64,000 bases of DNA from Paraburkholderia fungorum (lineage in GTDB: Bacteria; Pseudomonadota; Gammaproteobacteria; Burkholderiales; Burkholderiaceae), in contig NZ_FNKP01000002.1 in NCBI RefSeq assembly GCF_900099835.1, positions 2,604,001 through 2,668,000 on the forward strand. Reading direction: 5' to 3'. This document shows, one piece after another, positions 34,155 to 44,412 of this stretch (the stretch's first letter is position 1; every line of letters starts with the position of its first letter). A program made the translations under genes and the position numbers. Under the pieces are notes generated by a model. The model was not told the origin of the DNA. It worked only from the letters and a program-made list of their open reading frames with translations, and did not search any database.

Positions 34155-35867
34155 TCAGGCCGTTCCTTCGACACACAACGCGCGCTTCAATGCGTGCTCG
34201 ACGGCACGCGTATCGAGTTGCCGCCACCGTGCGCAAACGTGCTGGTCCGGCCGGATCAGATAGAACGTGCCGTGTGGTGCGTCGTAACGCGAGCTTGCGA
34301 GACCGTCGGCGTCGTGCGCGACCTGCACGTCTTCCGGCAACATGGAACCAACCTGCGCATCGCCGCACATCACGACAACGAGCTTCAACGGTATCGATCC
34401 GGTCCGCAGTGAATTCAATGAAGCGAGCGCCGCCTGATCGACACCCTGATCGCTGCAAAACAGCACGCCGGTAAATTGCTGACCGAGTTGCTGCAACAGC
34501 CACGCCGGTTGTTCATTCACCTGCACGGGCGCGTCGACGCACGATGCACCCGGCACCAACGAACCGCCAAAGTTCTCGCGGTCCGCTGTATTCAATGGAG
34601 AATCACGCAACACCGCAGGCACGGACAACCGCCCGCTATTCGCCAACGGACGCGCGAACGGATGATGCCGCGCGAGCTTCAGCACAGCATCACGGAAAAC
34701 GCGGCTCACAGGACTCTTCGGCGTGATGAAATCGGTGGAACGCGTGGAGTTGCGGATGTTTTCGTCAGCGGCAAATTCGCGTTCGCTTGCATACGTATCG
34801 AGCAACGCGTCCGACGCCCGGCCGTCGAGCACCATCGCCAGTTTCCATGCGAGGTTCTCGGCGTCCTGCATGCCGCTATTCGCGCCGCGCGCGCCGAACG
34901 GCGACACGCCGTGCGCGGAATCGCCCGCGAACAATACGTTGCCGTGCCGGAAGCGCTCCATCCGCAAACACGAAAACGTATAGACGCTGACCCATTCCAG
35001 CTCGAACTTCGCATCGGCGCCCAGCAATGCGCGCACGCGTGGAATGACGCGCTCCGGGGTTTTTTCCAGCACGGGATCGGCATCCCATCCCAGTTGAAAA
35101 TCGATCCGCCATACGTTGTCCGGCTGACGATGCAACAGCACCGACTGATTCGGATGAAACGGCGGGTCGAACCAGAACCAACGCTCGGTCGGAAAATCCG
35201 CTTCCATTTTGACGTCGGCAATCAGGAAGCGGTCCTTGAACGTCACGCCTTTGCTATCGAGTCCCATCAGCCGACGCATTGGACTGCGCGAGCCATCGGC
35301 AGCGACGACATAACGGCCGCGCAACGGATACGCACCGTCCGGCGTTTCGACGGTCAGCGTGACGCCGGCATCGCACGAACCCGGTGTGCCGTTCTGCTGC
35401 ACGCCCACTACTTTGCTCTTCCAGCGAATCTCCAGATTCGGCATTTCCTGCGCACGTTCGAGCAGAAAACCTTCGACGTAGTACTGCTGCAAGTTGATGA
35501 ACGCGGGCCGGTTATGACCCGCCTCAGGTTGCAGATTGAACGTGTACACGAGTTCGTTTTTCAGGAACACCTTGCCGACATTCCAGCTGATGCCCTTATC
35601 CACCATCCGTTGACCGCAGCCGAGCCGATCGAAGATATCGAGCGAGCGCTTCGAAAAACAGATCGCCCGCGAACCGGTGGACAACGAACAATCGTCGTCG
35701 ACCAGTACGACCGGCACGCCCTGCTGCGCGAGATCGATGGCGGTCGCGAGACCGACCGGTCCTGCGCCAACCACGATCACGGGATAGGCCGCCTGTTCGT
35801 CGCCTTGCGCGCTTTGCTCACGGCAAGGCTGGTAGTCGAACGACAGCGCCTGGTAGTTGATGCTCAT
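34155..35867 (-). CDS. FAD-dependent aromatic hydroxylase (MhpA/PheA-type)
   Basis: A 570-residue flavoprotein monooxygenase. Motifs: VIVVGAGPVGLATAIDLAQQ (FAD GxGxxG), VVAADGSRSPMRRLMGLD (DG motif), VLFAGDSAHGVSPFGARGAN (GD motif), then a C-terminal thioredoxin-like domain. The ATG at 35867 has GGAGACA upstream; a longer frame to 35936 lacks this. The DUF2783 gene and the MBL-fold hydrolase lie in the same operon, matching a ring-hydroxylation pathway. The exact aromatic substrate is open. Confidence 0.9.
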   Translation of the reverse strand: MSINYQALSFDYQPCREQSAQGDEQAAYPVIVVGAGPVGLATAIDLAQQGVPVVLVDDDCSLSTGSRAICFSKRSLDIFDRLGCGQRMVDKGISWNVGKVFLKNELVYTFNLQPEAGHNRPAFINLQQYYVEGFLLERAQEMPNLEIRWKSKVVGVQQNGTPGSCDAGVTLTVETPDGAYPLRGRYVVAADGSRSPMRRLMGLDSKGVTFKDRFLIADVKMEADFPTERWFWFDPPFHPNQSVLLHRQPDNVWRIDFQLGWDADPVLEKTPERVIPRVRALLGADAKFELEWVSVYTFSCLRMERFRHGNVLFAGDSAHGVSPFGARGANSGMQDAENLAWKLAMVLDGRASDALLDTYASEREFAADENIRNSTRSTDFITPKSPVSRVFRDAVLKLARHHPFARPLANSGRLSVPAVLRDSPLNTADRENFGGSLVPGASCVDAPVQVNEQPAWLLQQLGQQFTGVLFCSDQGVDQAALASLNSLRTGSIPLKLVVVMCGDAQVGSMLPEDVQVAHDADGLASSRYDAPHGTFYLIRPDQHVCARWRQLDTRAVEHALKRALCVEGTA

Positions 35868-35914
35868 CTTGTGTCTCCATCCGTCTCTGCGTCGCTTTGC
35901 GCTTATCGTTGCTG

Positions 35915-36874
35915 TCAGCCTTGCAGCGCGTCCCACATTTCCTTGTCGCGCTGCGCGGTCCAGATGCGCGGATGCGTGATGCCGCTGGCTTCATCGAAAG
36001 CACGCGACACATCGAACGGCAGGCAATGCTCGTAGATGAAAACGTGGCCGAACTTCGGGTCCATCGCCTTGCGCGTGTGCGCCATCGCGGCCTTCAGATC
36101 GAGCTTGTCCTTGAACGCTTCACGGCCTGCCTGCAGCAGCGTGGTGACGAAGTCTTTGGTGTAGTCGAGACCTTTGTTCACATCGGCCGGAGTCAGCAGC
36201 GCGGGGCCACGCCCCGGCACCAGCTTCTCCGCATTCAGCGCACGCAGCGCTTCGAGCGTGGCAGGCCACTGTTCGAGTTGCGCGTCGCCGCAGTAGCACG
36301 CTGCGTCATATTCGACGAGGTCGCCGGAAAACAGCACCTTTTGCGACGGCAGCCACACGACCGTATCGCCCTTTGTATGACCCGCGCCGAGATGCGCGAT
36401 GCGCACTTCGAGCTTGCCGAGAAACAGCGTCATTTCCTTGTCGAACACGAGCGTCGGCCACGTCAGACCGGGCACGGTTTCGACACCGGCAAACAGACGC
36501 GGAAAGCGTTCGATTTCCGATTTCATATCGGCCTCGCCGCGCTCGACGATCATCTCGTACGTGCCGCGGCTCGCGATCACCTGCTGCGCGCCTTCGTCGA
36601 AATAGGCCGATGCGCCGAGCACGCGCACTGCGTGATAGTGCGACAGCACGACGTATTTGATCGGCTTGTCGGTGACGCTGCGGATCTTCGCGATCAGATC
36701 CTGCGCCATGGCGGGCGTGGCGGTGGTGTCGACGATCAGCACGCCGTCGTCGCCGATGATCACGCCTGAGTTCGGATCGCCCTCGGCGGTGTACGCGTAC
36801 GCGTTCTCGGACAACTGGGACCACGTGACTTTCTTGACTTCCAGGTCGGCCTGGGATGCGAATGCCTTTGCCAT
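35915..36874 (-). CDS. MBL-fold metallo-hydrolase
   Basis: A 319-residue metallo-beta-lactamase-fold protein. The usual HxHxDH metal motif appears as SHYHAVRVLGAS, which lacks the Asp-His pair; other sites LGAGHTKGD and FSGDLVEYD are present. I recall this variant from related hydrolases near FAD hydroxylases. It lies 47 bases before the hydroxylase and is first in that operon. Metal content and substrate are uncertain. Confidence 0.85.
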   Translation of the reverse strand: MAKAFASQADLEVKKVTWSQLSENAYAYTAEGDPNSGVIIGDDGVLIVDTTATPAMAQDLIAKIRSVTDKPIKYVVLSHYHAVRVLGASAYFDEGAQQVIASRGTYEMIVERGEADMKSEIERFPRLFAGVETVPGLTWPTLVFDKEMTLFLGKLEVRIAHLGAGHTKGDTVVWLPSQKVLFSGDLVEYDAACYCGDAQLEQWPATLEALRALNAEKLVPGRGPALLTPADVNKGLDYTKDFVTTLLQAGREAFKDKLDLKAAMAHTRKAMDPKFGHVFIYEHCLPFDVSRAFDEASGITHPRIWTAQRDKEMWDALQG

Positions 36875-37140
36875 GCTTGTCTCCGTCGAAGTTGGACGTG
36901 AGGCGAGACGGCCGGCGGCGCACCGGTGGTGCGGGCTGACGGTATGGGAGGACTTGTCTCGCCCCGTTTCTGCTCTGTGAATGCGCCGGTGTGTCGGGGT
37001 GAATGCATCTTATGGCTGGCCCAGTTTATTTGTCAATAGCGAAATGTATCGCTATACGCAAATTGCGCGAAGCCTAAGATGGAGACGGAACTGGATGGCC
37101 ATTCGGTTAACATGGACCCTTTTTACGGACGGGCGCGGGT

Positions 37141-38001
37141 GTGGGCAAAGCAGCGAAACCGGCCACCGGCCAAGGCGCGGGCGGCAGCGAGACGACGGAC
37201 GGCGGTAAGACGCAACGCGGCATCCAGAGCGTGGAAGTGGGCGGCCGCGTCCTGCTTGCGCTCGCGCAGGCGCGCGCACCGCTGGCTTTATCCGATCTCG
37301 CCAGCGCCGCGCAGATCGCGCCGGGGCAAGCCCATGCGTATCTGGTGAGTCTGAGCCGCCTGGGCCTCATCAAGCGTGACGAGTTGTCGGGGCGCTATGA
37401 ACCGGGGCCGCTGTCGCTGCGGCTCGGCTTGCTGCATCTGGAGAATCAGCCCGCGTTTCGCGCCGCCGTGCCGCGCGTGGCGGCGCTGGCCGAGGCAATT
37501 AGCTTTAGCGTCGCGATCTGTATTGCCGGGCCGCAGGGGCCGACCATCGTCCGCTACGAGCACGCGGGGTTTCCGCTGCACGTCAATCTGCATGTGGGCA
37601 CGTTGATGTCGCTTCCGGCGACATCGACGGGACGGGTGTTTTGCGCCTATTTGCCCGCCGACGTGCTGGCCCGGATGTGGGCGAATCAATCGGGCGGCCC
37701 GGCAGGCAGCGCGATGATTCCGCCCGACCAGAGCGCTGCATTCCAGGCCACGCTGAACGCGATCCGCACGCGCGGCCTGGAATCCAGCGTGGATGCGCCG
37801 AGCCCCGGCATCAGCAGTCTGAGCGCGCCCGTGCTGGATAGCGACGGCCGCCTGCTGCTCGCGTTGACCGTGATCGGCTCGACCGGTTCGATCGACGTCG
37901 CCGCCGACAGCGCCACAGCCCGCGCATTGCTTGCCACCGCCCGCGATATCGGCATCGAACTGGCCGCCGCGCCTTCCCTGTTAGCGTCTTCCGCATCGTG
38001 A
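37141..38001 (+). CDS. IclR-family regulator 1
   Basis: A 286-residue regulator with N-terminal winged helix (RGIQSVEVGGRVLLALAQA, LSDLASAAQIAPGQAHAYLV) and C-terminal effector domain (GPTIVRYEHAGFPLHVNLHV). The first start in frame is the GTG at 37141; a TAA lies 31 bases upstream. It is divergent from the MBL/hydroxylase operon and probably controls it. Its TGA overlaps the start of the second IclR gene by 4 bases. Confidence 0.88.
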   Translation: MGKAAKPATGQGAGGSETTDGGKTQRGIQSVEVGGRVLLALAQARAPLALSDLASAAQIAPGQAHAYLVSLSRLGLIKRDELSGRYEPGPLSLRLGLLHLENQPAFRAAVPRVAALAEAISFSVAICIAGPQGPTIVRYEHAGFPLHVNLHVGTLMSLPATSTGRVFCAYLPADVLARMWANQSGGPAGSAMIPPDQSAAFQATLNAIRTRGLESSVDAPSPGISSLSAPVLDSDGRLLLALTVIGSTGSIDVAADSATARALLATARDIGIELAAAPSLLASSAS

Positions 38002-38918
38002 CCGATTCTCCCGACCTCTCCCCCCTTTCGTCCGCCGATGCGAAACCGCAGCGCGGCATCCAGTCGCTCGACAACACCGGCGAGTTGCTCGGTGCACTGG
38101 TCGCCGCGGCGCGGCCCTTGAGCCTGCGCGATCTCGCCACCGCTGCCGGCATGCCGCCCGCGAAGGCGTTTCCGCATCTGGTGAGTCTGCTGAAAATCGG
38201 CTTGCTCGACCGCGACGCGTCCGGTTGTTTCGCGGCGGGGCCGCTCGCACTGGAGCTGGGTTTGATCGGCTTGCAGCGTCTTTCGCCGACGCGCGAAGCG
38301 GAGCCTGAAGTGGTCGAACTGGCGGCATCGACGGGGATGAGTGTCGCGATGGCCGTGCTCGGTCCGCTAGGGCCGACTGTCGTGCGCCTGGAAGAATCGG
38401 CGCGGCCGTTGCATGTGAGCTTGCGGGTCGGCACGGTGATGTCGCTGGTGAATACCGCGATTGGCCGCGTGTTTTCCGCCTATGTCGCGGACGACGTGCG
38501 TGTGGGTCTGCTGATGCAGGATCATCTGCGGCTCGCGGGTGCCGATGCCACGGAGGTGTTTGCGGGAAAGACCGCAGCTTCGAAAGCAGGTGGCGGCGTC
38601 GTAGCAAACTCGCTCGCACCGCTGACTCAAGCCTACGCGCAGCGCCTCGCGCAGATCCGCGCGGACGGCATCGACACAGCCTTGAGCCGGCCCGTGCCTG
38701 GCATCAGCACGTTGGCCGCGCCGGTGCTCGATCACACGGGCAGCATCTGCCTCGTGCTTGCGTTGATGGGTCCAAGTGGGAGCTTCGACAGCGAAACGGC
38801 GGGCGGCCCGGCGCAGACCTTGCGCGCGGCGACATCGCGGTTGTCGCGCAGATTCGGCTGGATTGCGGCGATAGGCGAACATCCCCGCGAACAGCGCGGC
38901 GCAGAGAAAAACGCCTAA
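37998..38918 (+). CDS. IclR-family regulator 2
   Basis: A 306-residue paralogue of the preceding gene: RGIQSLDNTGELLGALVAAA, LRDLATAAGMPPAKAFPHLV and GPTVVRLEESARPLHVSLRV. It starts at GTG 37998 in a GTGA overlap, so it is translationally coupled. It contains a central insertion (about 170-210) not seen in regulator 1. The pair may act as a heteromer or answer two pathway intermediates. Confidence 0.87.
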   Translation: MTDSPDLSPLSSADAKPQRGIQSLDNTGELLGALVAAARPLSLRDLATAAGMPPAKAFPHLVSLLKIGLLDRDASGCFAAGPLALELGLIGLQRLSPTREAEPEVVELAASTGMSVAMAVLGPLGPTVVRLEESARPLHVSLRVGTVMSLVNTAIGRVFSAYVADDVRVGLLMQDHLRLAGADATEVFAGKTAASKAGGGVVANSLAPLTQAYAQRLAQIRADGIDTALSRPVPGISTLAAPVLDHTGSICLVLALMGPSGSFDSETAGGPAQTLRAATSRLSRRFGWIAAIGEHPREQRGAEKNA

Positions 38919-39778
38919 TTCCCGGTCGCTTCCGGCTCGTGCGACGCGAGACGCGCCTTCGCATGCCGCATCTTTTCAAGCGTCTTCGGACCGGCTTTAA
39001 GCGCGACGCCGATAGCGAGCGCATCCATGATGCACAGATGCACGAGCCGCGAGACGCCTGGCGTATTCGGATCGATCGGACTCGGTACGCGCAGCAGCAA
39101 GGGAATATCGACCAGCCACGCCAGCCGCGAGCCGACATTGGTCAACGCGATGGTCGTAGCACCTCGTTCCTTCGCAATCTGGATGCTCTCGTTCACTTCG
39201 ACGCTGCGTCCCGAATGCGAGATCGCAAACGCGACATCGCCGGGCTCCATCAAACCGGCGTAAAGCCGTTGCAGATGACCGTCGGTAAAAGCCGTCGATG
39301 CGATATCGAGCCGTAAAAACCGCAGCGCCGCATCTTGCGCGACCAGTCCCGACCCCGATCCCACGCCAAAGAAAAACACTCGCCCCGCGCTCGATAAAGC
39401 CGCAATCGCGCTCTCCACGACCGTAGGATCGAGCGCGCCGCGCGCATGCGTAATGCCGTCGATCGCCGCTTCGCCCACCTTGTCCATCAAGGTCTGCACG
39501 TCGTCGTCGCGCGCGACCGCCGTCGACGCATACGGCAGTCCGCCCGCCACGCTTTGCGCCAGCAACATCTTGAAGTCACGCAGACCATGCGCGCCGATCG
39601 CGCGGCAAAAGCGCGTGACCGAGGGCTCGGACACCTCCGCGCGCTGCGCGAGTTCGGTGATGCTCGCGCGCATCGCGAAATCGACGTCGCTCAGCACCAT
39701 CTCGGCGACCTTGCGCTCGGCGGGCCGCAAGCTGACCAATGCGTTGCGGATGTGGGGAATCAAGTTCGGTGCGGACAC
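38915..39778 (-). CDS. RpiR/MurR-family regulator with SIS domain
   Basis: A 287-residue regulator: N-terminal helix-turn-helix (MRASITELAQRAEVSEPSVT, RFCRAIG) and C-terminal phosphosugar-binding SIS domain (RVFFFGVGSGSGLVAQDAAL, DVAFAISHSGRSVEV). Its end overlaps the end of IclR 2 by 4 bases. Next to the UgpC ATPase and the sugar-type ABC genes, it is the likely regulator of that uptake system. Confidence 0.92.
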   Translation of the reverse strand: MSAPNLIPHIRNALVSLRPAERKVAEMVLSDVDFAMRASITELAQRAEVSEPSVTRFCRAIGAHGLRDFKMLLAQSVAGGLPYASTAVARDDDVQTLMDKVGEAAIDGITHARGALDPTVVESAIAALSSAGRVFFFGVGSGSGLVAQDAALRFLRLDIASTAFTDGHLQRLYAGLMEPGDVAFAISHSGRSVEVNESIQIAKERGATTIALTNVGSRLAWLVDIPLLLRVPSPIDPNTPGVSRLVHLCIMDALAIGVALKAGPKTLEKMRHAKARLASHEPEATGN

Positions 39779-39841
39779 CCGGTGTTCCTTAAGGGTTAAA
39801 TGAATCCGCGTGGTGCGCAGCCTTTATCGGCAACACGCGGT

Positions 39842-40924
39842 TCAGACCAGCCTGCGTCCGCTCTCCGTATCGAACAGATGAATATGCTGAGCCGGAAAAC
39901 GCAGCGTGACACGCTGGCCCGGCTCGACGCTCGAGCGCTGGCGAGTCGTCACGCACCACGTATTGCCGCCAATTTTTCCATACAGATGCGTTTCCGCGCC
40001 GGTCGGCTCGACCACGTCGACATCCATGGCCGCGTCCGGCGCGGCCGTCATGGTCTCGATGTGTTCGGGCCGCACGCCGAGCGTCACCTTCGCGCCGACT
40101 TTCGCCGAGGCAGGCGTGCTTTCCAGCACGATCTCGCCACCATCTGCGAGTTTCAGCGCGAGACCTTGTCCTTGCGCGCGATTCACGATCACGCCTTCGG
40201 CGAAATTCATCGACGGCGAGCCGAGAAAACTCGCGACAAACAGGTTCGCAGGACGATCGTAAAGCTCCAGCGGACGACCCATCTGCTCGATGCGCCCCGC
40301 GTTCATCACGACGATGCGGTCGGCCATCGTCATCGCTTCGATCTGATCGTGCGTGACGTAAATCACCGTGTTTTTAAGCCGCTGATGCAGCGCCTTGATC
40401 TCGGTACGCATCTGCACGCGCAGCTTCGCGTCGAGATTGGACAGCGGTTCGTCGAACAGGAACAGCGACGGCTCGCGCACCACCGCACGCCCCATTGCCA
40501 CCCGTTGCCGTTGACCACCCGACAAAGCACGCGGTAAACGATCCAGGTAGCCGCCCAGGTTCAGCATCTTCGCCGCAGCTTCGATACGCGGCTTGAAACT
40601 CTCCGAGGATTCCTTACGAATGCGTGGCCCGAAGGCAATGTTCTCGTAGACCGACAGATGGGGATAAAGCGCGTAGCTCTGGAACACCATCGAGATATTG
40701 CGCTGCTGCGGCGCGAGCGTATTCGCGCGCGTGCCGCCGATCATCAGATCGCCGCCGCTAATCTCTTCGAGCCCCGCCACCATGCGCATCAGCGTGCTTT
40801 TACCGCAGCCGGACGGCCCGACCAGCACGACGAACTCGCCGTCGTCGATGTCGAGATCGATGCCGTGCACCACCTGCGTGTCGCCATAGCGTTTGAAGAT
40901 GCCGCTCAGTTGCACTGCTGCCAT
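39842..40924 (-). CDS. UgpC/MalK-type ABC ATPase
   Basis: A 360-residue ATPase for carbohydrate uptake. Walker A GPSGCGKST, Q-loop FQSYALYPH, signature LSGGQRQR, Walker B LFLFDEPLSNLD, His-loop VTHDQ; C-terminal OB-fold regulatory region (LGVRPEHIETM). The permeases and binding protein are encoded divergently from 42111, with the SDR gene between. Substrate unknown. Confidence 0.93.
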   Translation of the reverse strand: MAAVQLSGIFKRYGDTQVVHGIDLDIDDGEFVVLVGPSGCGKSTLMRMVAGLEEISGGDLMIGGTRANTLAPQQRNISMVFQSYALYPHLSVYENIAFGPRIRKESSESFKPRIEAAAKMLNLGGYLDRLPRALSGGQRQRVAMGRAVVREPSLFLFDEPLSNLDAKLRVQMRTEIKALHQRLKNTVIYVTHDQIEAMTMADRIVVMNAGRIEQMGRPLELYDRPANLFVASFLGSPSMNFAEGVIVNRAQGQGLALKLADGGEIVLESTPASAKVGAKVTLGVRPEHIETMTAAPDAAMDVDVVEPTGAETHLYGKIGGNTWCVTTRQRSSVEPGQRVTLRFPAQHIHLFDTESGRRLV

Positions 40925-40995
40925 GCTGTCCTCATCGTCTTGCTGCGTTTGCGTTGCGTGGTTCGTGTATCAGGCGAAATTCGCGTGATACCGGT

Positions 40996-41769
40996 TCAAA
41001 GCGATTCGAGTGTCAGTTCTTCGGCCATCAACCGGTTGCCCGCCATCAGGCCGCCGTCGACAGGCAACATGACACCGGTGATGACGCGCGCCATTGGCGA
41101 GGCGAGAAACAGCACGGCGTCGGCAATGTCGTCGGGCGTGGCGAAATCGCGTAACGGGTACCACTTTTTCAGATCCTCGAACACCTTCGGATTCTTGTCG
41201 ACACGGGCCTGCCACGCCTGCGTCTTCACCGTGCCCGGACAGACGATGTTCGCGCGAATGCCGTAACGGCCCAGCTCGATGGCCAGCGCTTTCGTGTAGC
41301 TGATCAGCCCCGCTTTCGCCGCGCTATATGCGGGATGACCGAGCGCGGCGAGTCCGTTCACCGAGCCGATCAACACCAGCGCGCCGCGCTGCCGTTCGAT
41401 CATCGACGCGCGCACCGCTTCGACCGTGTGATACGTGCCGTTCAGATTCAGATGAACGTCGCGCTGCCAGGTGGCGGCGTCGGTCGTGGCGAGCGTCAGC
41501 CCTTGTGCCGCGCCCGCGTTGGCAACCAGCACATCCACCGGGCCGCGCAACTTCACCGCTTCGGCCACCGCGTGCTGCACCGCGGCGGCATCGCCGAGAT
41601 CGGCGACGACCGGTGTGACATGTGCGTCGCCCAGTTGTGCGGCCAACGCATTCAGCGCGGCCGCGTCGACGTCGAGCGCCAGCACCGTGTCGCCCTGCTC
41701 GACGAAACGTTTGCACAACACACTGCCGATGCCACCGCAAGCGCCCGTTACCAACACCACACGATTCAT
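40996..41769 (-). CDS. Short-chain dehydrogenase/reductase
   Basis: A 257-residue classical SDR: VTGACGGIGSVLCKRF, NAGAAQG, catalytic Ser in LIGSVNG, YSAAK Tyr/Lys pair and the C-terminal MLPVDGGLMAG. Encoded with the UgpC ATPase and divergent from the binding protein, so it may oxidise the transported sugar or polyol. Substrate not predicted. Confidence 0.88.
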   Translation of the reverse strand: MNRVVLVTGACGGIGSVLCKRFVEQGDTVLALDVDAAALNALAAQLGDAHVTPVVADLGDAAAVQHAVAEAVKLRGPVDVLVANAGAAQGLTLATTDAATWQRDVHLNLNGTYHTVEAVRASMIERQRGALVLIGSVNGLAALGHPAYSAAKAGLISYTKALAIELGRYGIRANIVCPGTVKTQAWQARVDKNPKVFEDLKKWYPLRDFATPDDIADAVLFLASPMARVITGVMLPVDGGLMAGNRLMAEELTLESL

Positions 41770-42110
41770 GTCCGCCTCGCTCCTCGACCTTCGCCAACCG
41801 GCGCCGGATTAGCGTGTAAATTTCCTACAAACGCGAAGTTCACTGCTTGTCTAGTCATCCCGAAGTTTGGGTATGCGTGACATTGCGTTATGCAGAATAC
41901 CCCTGCTTTACAGCATCTTATGCACAAAACGGGCTGAGAAAAAATATGGCAGACCCTACGTGACAAGCAATTTTGCGTCATGTAGGATTTTTTCAAACAA
42001 TTCACCCCAAGCGGCCGGCGACGGCAGCAGACCACCCCACCATCGTTGAGTTGATGGGACCGGAAAAAAGCGCTCAAGCGCCGACTCCGGCCGACACAGG
42101 AGAGAGAGAA
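41770..42110. other. Divergent intergenic region, 341 bases
   Basis: This lies between the SDR gene and the binding-protein gene and should hold both promoters and RpiR sites. I see only a weak inverted pair GGGTAT / ATACCC around 41869-41903 and no gene. Confidence 0.4.
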
Positions 42111-43343
42111 ATGTCGTTGCATGCCCGTGCTTCCCTCGCGCTAGGCAAAGTCGCCGTCGCGCTCGCGTTTGCAGGTATCGCCGTCGCGGCTCACGCCGAC
42201 ACGGTTCGCGTGACCGTCGCCCACTACAGCGATGCGACCGCACCGTACTTCGAAAAAATGGCCCGCAATTTCGAAAAGGCCAACCCCGGCACGACGATCA
42301 AGATCGAAGACGTGAACTGGGACACGCTGCAACAGAAGCTGCAAACGGACATTTCAGGTAACGCCAACGCCGACCTCGCGATTGTCGGCACGCGCTGGCT
42401 GCTCGACTTCGTGAAGGACGACGTGGCCGAACCGCTCGACGGCTACATGGACGCGAGCTTCAAGAACCGCTTCATCGGTCCGTTCCTGGCTCCTGGTCAG
42501 ATCAACGGCAAGACCTACGGTCTGCCGATCGCCGCTTCGGCACGCGCGCTTTACTACAACAAGGATCTGCTCGCGAAAGTCGGTTACCCCGACGGCCCGA
42601 AAACGTGGAACGACGTGATCGACGCGTCGAAGAAACTGAAGGCGCAGGGTATTGCGGGCTTCGGTCTGCAAGGCAAGGAAATCGAAACCGACGTCTACTA
42701 TTACTACGCGCTGTGGACCAATGGCGGCGACGTGGTCGGCAAGGACGGCAAGGCAGCGTTCAATTCGCCGGCCGGCATCAAGGCGGCCACGCTGTACAAG
42801 TCGATGATCGATCAGGGTCTGACGCAACCGGGCGTGACCGGCTACAGCCGTGAAGACGTGCAGAACCTGTTCAAGCAGGGCCGCGTCGCGATGATGATCT
42901 CGGCACCGTTCCTCGCGAAGCAGATCAAGAAGGAAGCGCCGAATCTGAAGTACGGTATCGATCCGATTCCAATGGGCACGACGCACGCCACGTACGCCGT
43001 GACGGATTCGATCGTGATGTTCAAGAACTCGAAGGTGAAGAAGTCGGCGTGGAAGTTCCTCGACTATCTGTTCACCAAGGAACCGCGTGTCGAGTTCACG
43101 ACGACCGAAGGCTTCCTGCCGACCACCAAGGCTGAAGCAACGGACCCGGCGTTCAACGACCCGGACACCAAGGCGTTCGTCGCGTTGCTGCCGACTGCCC
43201 ACTTCGCACCGACCGTCACGGGCTGGGAAGACACCGCGAAGGCCGTGACGGATTCAATGCAGTCGATTTACCTCGGCAAGGCACAACCGGCTGACGCGTT
43301 GAATGCAGCGGCTACGCAGGCGAACAAGTCGTTGGGTCATTGA
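42111..43343 (+). CDS. Sugar-type ABC substrate-binding protein
   Basis: A 410-residue periplasmic protein with signal peptide (VALAFAGIAVAAHA, cleavage before DTVRV) and an extracellular solute-binding family 1 fold (YYNKDLLAKVGYPDGPKTWN, DVIDASKKLKAQGIAGFGLQ, YGIDPIPMGTTHATYAV). Ribosome site AGGAGAGAG before the ATG at 42111. First gene of the uptake operon. Ligand unknown. Confidence 0.93.
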   Translation: MSLHARASLALGKVAVALAFAGIAVAAHADTVRVTVAHYSDATAPYFEKMARNFEKANPGTTIKIEDVNWDTLQQKLQTDISGNANADLAIVGTRWLLDFVKDDVAEPLDGYMDASFKNRFIGPFLAPGQINGKTYGLPIAASARALYYNKDLLAKVGYPDGPKTWNDVIDASKKLKAQGIAGFGLQGKEIETDVYYYYALWTNGGDVVGKDGKAAFNSPAGIKAATLYKSMIDQGLTQPGVTGYSREDVQNLFKQGRVAMMISAPFLAKQIKKEAPNLKYGIDPIPMGTTHATYAVTDSIVMFKNSKVKKSAWKFLDYLFTKEPRVEFTTTEGFLPTTKAEATDPAFNDPDTKAFVALLPTAHFAPTVTGWEDTAKAVTDSMQSIYLGKAQPADALNAAATQANKSLGH

Positions 43344-43392
43344 ACCCTGCGGTGATCTATTCGTGATTGTGTTTGTCTTTGTCTGAATACGG

Positions 43393-43427
43393 AACGCGCG
43401 CCGCCATAGACCAGGGCGGTGCGCGTT
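43393..43427 (+). terminator. Intra-operon hairpin after the binding-protein gene
   Basis: A 13-bp stem with one G-T pair (AACGCGCGCCGCC / GGCGGTGCGCGTT), 49 bases after the binding-protein stop and 94 before the first permease. Such hairpins usually protect the binding-protein message and lower permease expression. Confidence 0.6.
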
Positions 43428-43521
43428 TCGGTCGTAATGCACTAGCTGCACTCGTTGCACTATCCGGCCCATCCCGTCGCGCCCACTGACTAACGCGGAC
43501 GCGTCTTACGATCGAGCACGC

Positions 43522-44412
43522 ATGAGCCGTTCCGCTTCTTCGCGCCTGCAAGCGCCCTGGTTGCTGATTGCGCCGAGTTTGATACTGGCGCTGTTCATCA
43601 TCAGCTATCCGATTTTCAACATCGTGTGGCAATCGCTGCATGAGGTATCGCGTTTCGGCGCGATTCGCGACTTCACCGGTCTGCAGAATTTCCAGACGAT
43701 TTTCGACGACCCCATATTCCTCGCTTCCGCCCGGCGAACGATTGTCTGGACCGTCAGCGTCGTGGGCGGCACAGTGCTGATTTCCGTGCCGGTAGCCCTG
43801 GTGCTGAACCAGGATTTCTATGGACGCGGCGTAGCACGCACCATCGTGATGCTGCCGTGGTCCGTCTCGCTGACCATGACCGCCGTGGTCTGGCGCTGGG
43901 CCTTCAACGACGACTACGGGATGGTCAACGTCACGTTGCAGAGACTCGGGCTGATTAGCGGCCCGATTCACTGGCTCGCCACGCCCGAACTCGCGTTTCC
44001 GGTCGAGATCGCCGTCGGCATTCTGGTGTCGATTCCCTTTACGGTGACGATTCTGCTCGGCGGTTTGTCGTCGGTGCCGGGCGATATTTACGAAGCCGCG
44101 CGCATGGACGGCGCGAGCGCGTGGCAGCAGTTCCGCAAGCTGACCATGCCGTTGTTGAAGCCGTTCATCAACATGACGATTCTGCTGAACGTGATCTACG
44201 TGTTCAACTCGTTCCCGATTATCTGGGTGATGACGCAAGGCGGTCCCGACAACAGCACGCACATTCTCGTCACGTATCTCTATGAGCTTGGCTTCCGGCT
44301 GGGGCGTCCCGGCGAAGCAGCCGCCGTCTCGCTGATCATGCTCGTCATGCTGTTCGTTTTCTCGATCGCCTATCTGCGCCTGCAGCCCGCGAAAGAAGGA
44401 GATCCGTCATGA
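43522..44412 (+). CDS. Sugar ABC permease, MalF/UgpA type
   Basis: A 296-residue six-helix permease with the EAA-loop EAARMDGASAWQQFRKLTMP. Start ATG at 43522. Its stop overlaps the next permease start in ATGA. Works with 44409-45260, the binding protein and the UgpC ATPase. Confidence 0.93.
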   Translation: MSRSASSRLQAPWLLIAPSLILALFIISYPIFNIVWQSLHEVSRFGAIRDFTGLQNFQTIFDDPIFLASARRTIVWTVSVVGGTVLISVPVALVLNQDFYGRGVARTIVMLPWSVSLTMTAVVWRWAFNDDYGMVNVTLQRLGLISGPIHWLATPELAFPVEIAVGILVSIPFTVTILLGGLSSVPGDIYEAARMDGASAWQQFRKLTMPLLKPFINMTILLNVIYVFNSFPIIWVMTQGGPDNSTHILVTYLYELGFRLGRPGEAAAVSLIMLVMLFVFSIAYLRLQPAKEGDPS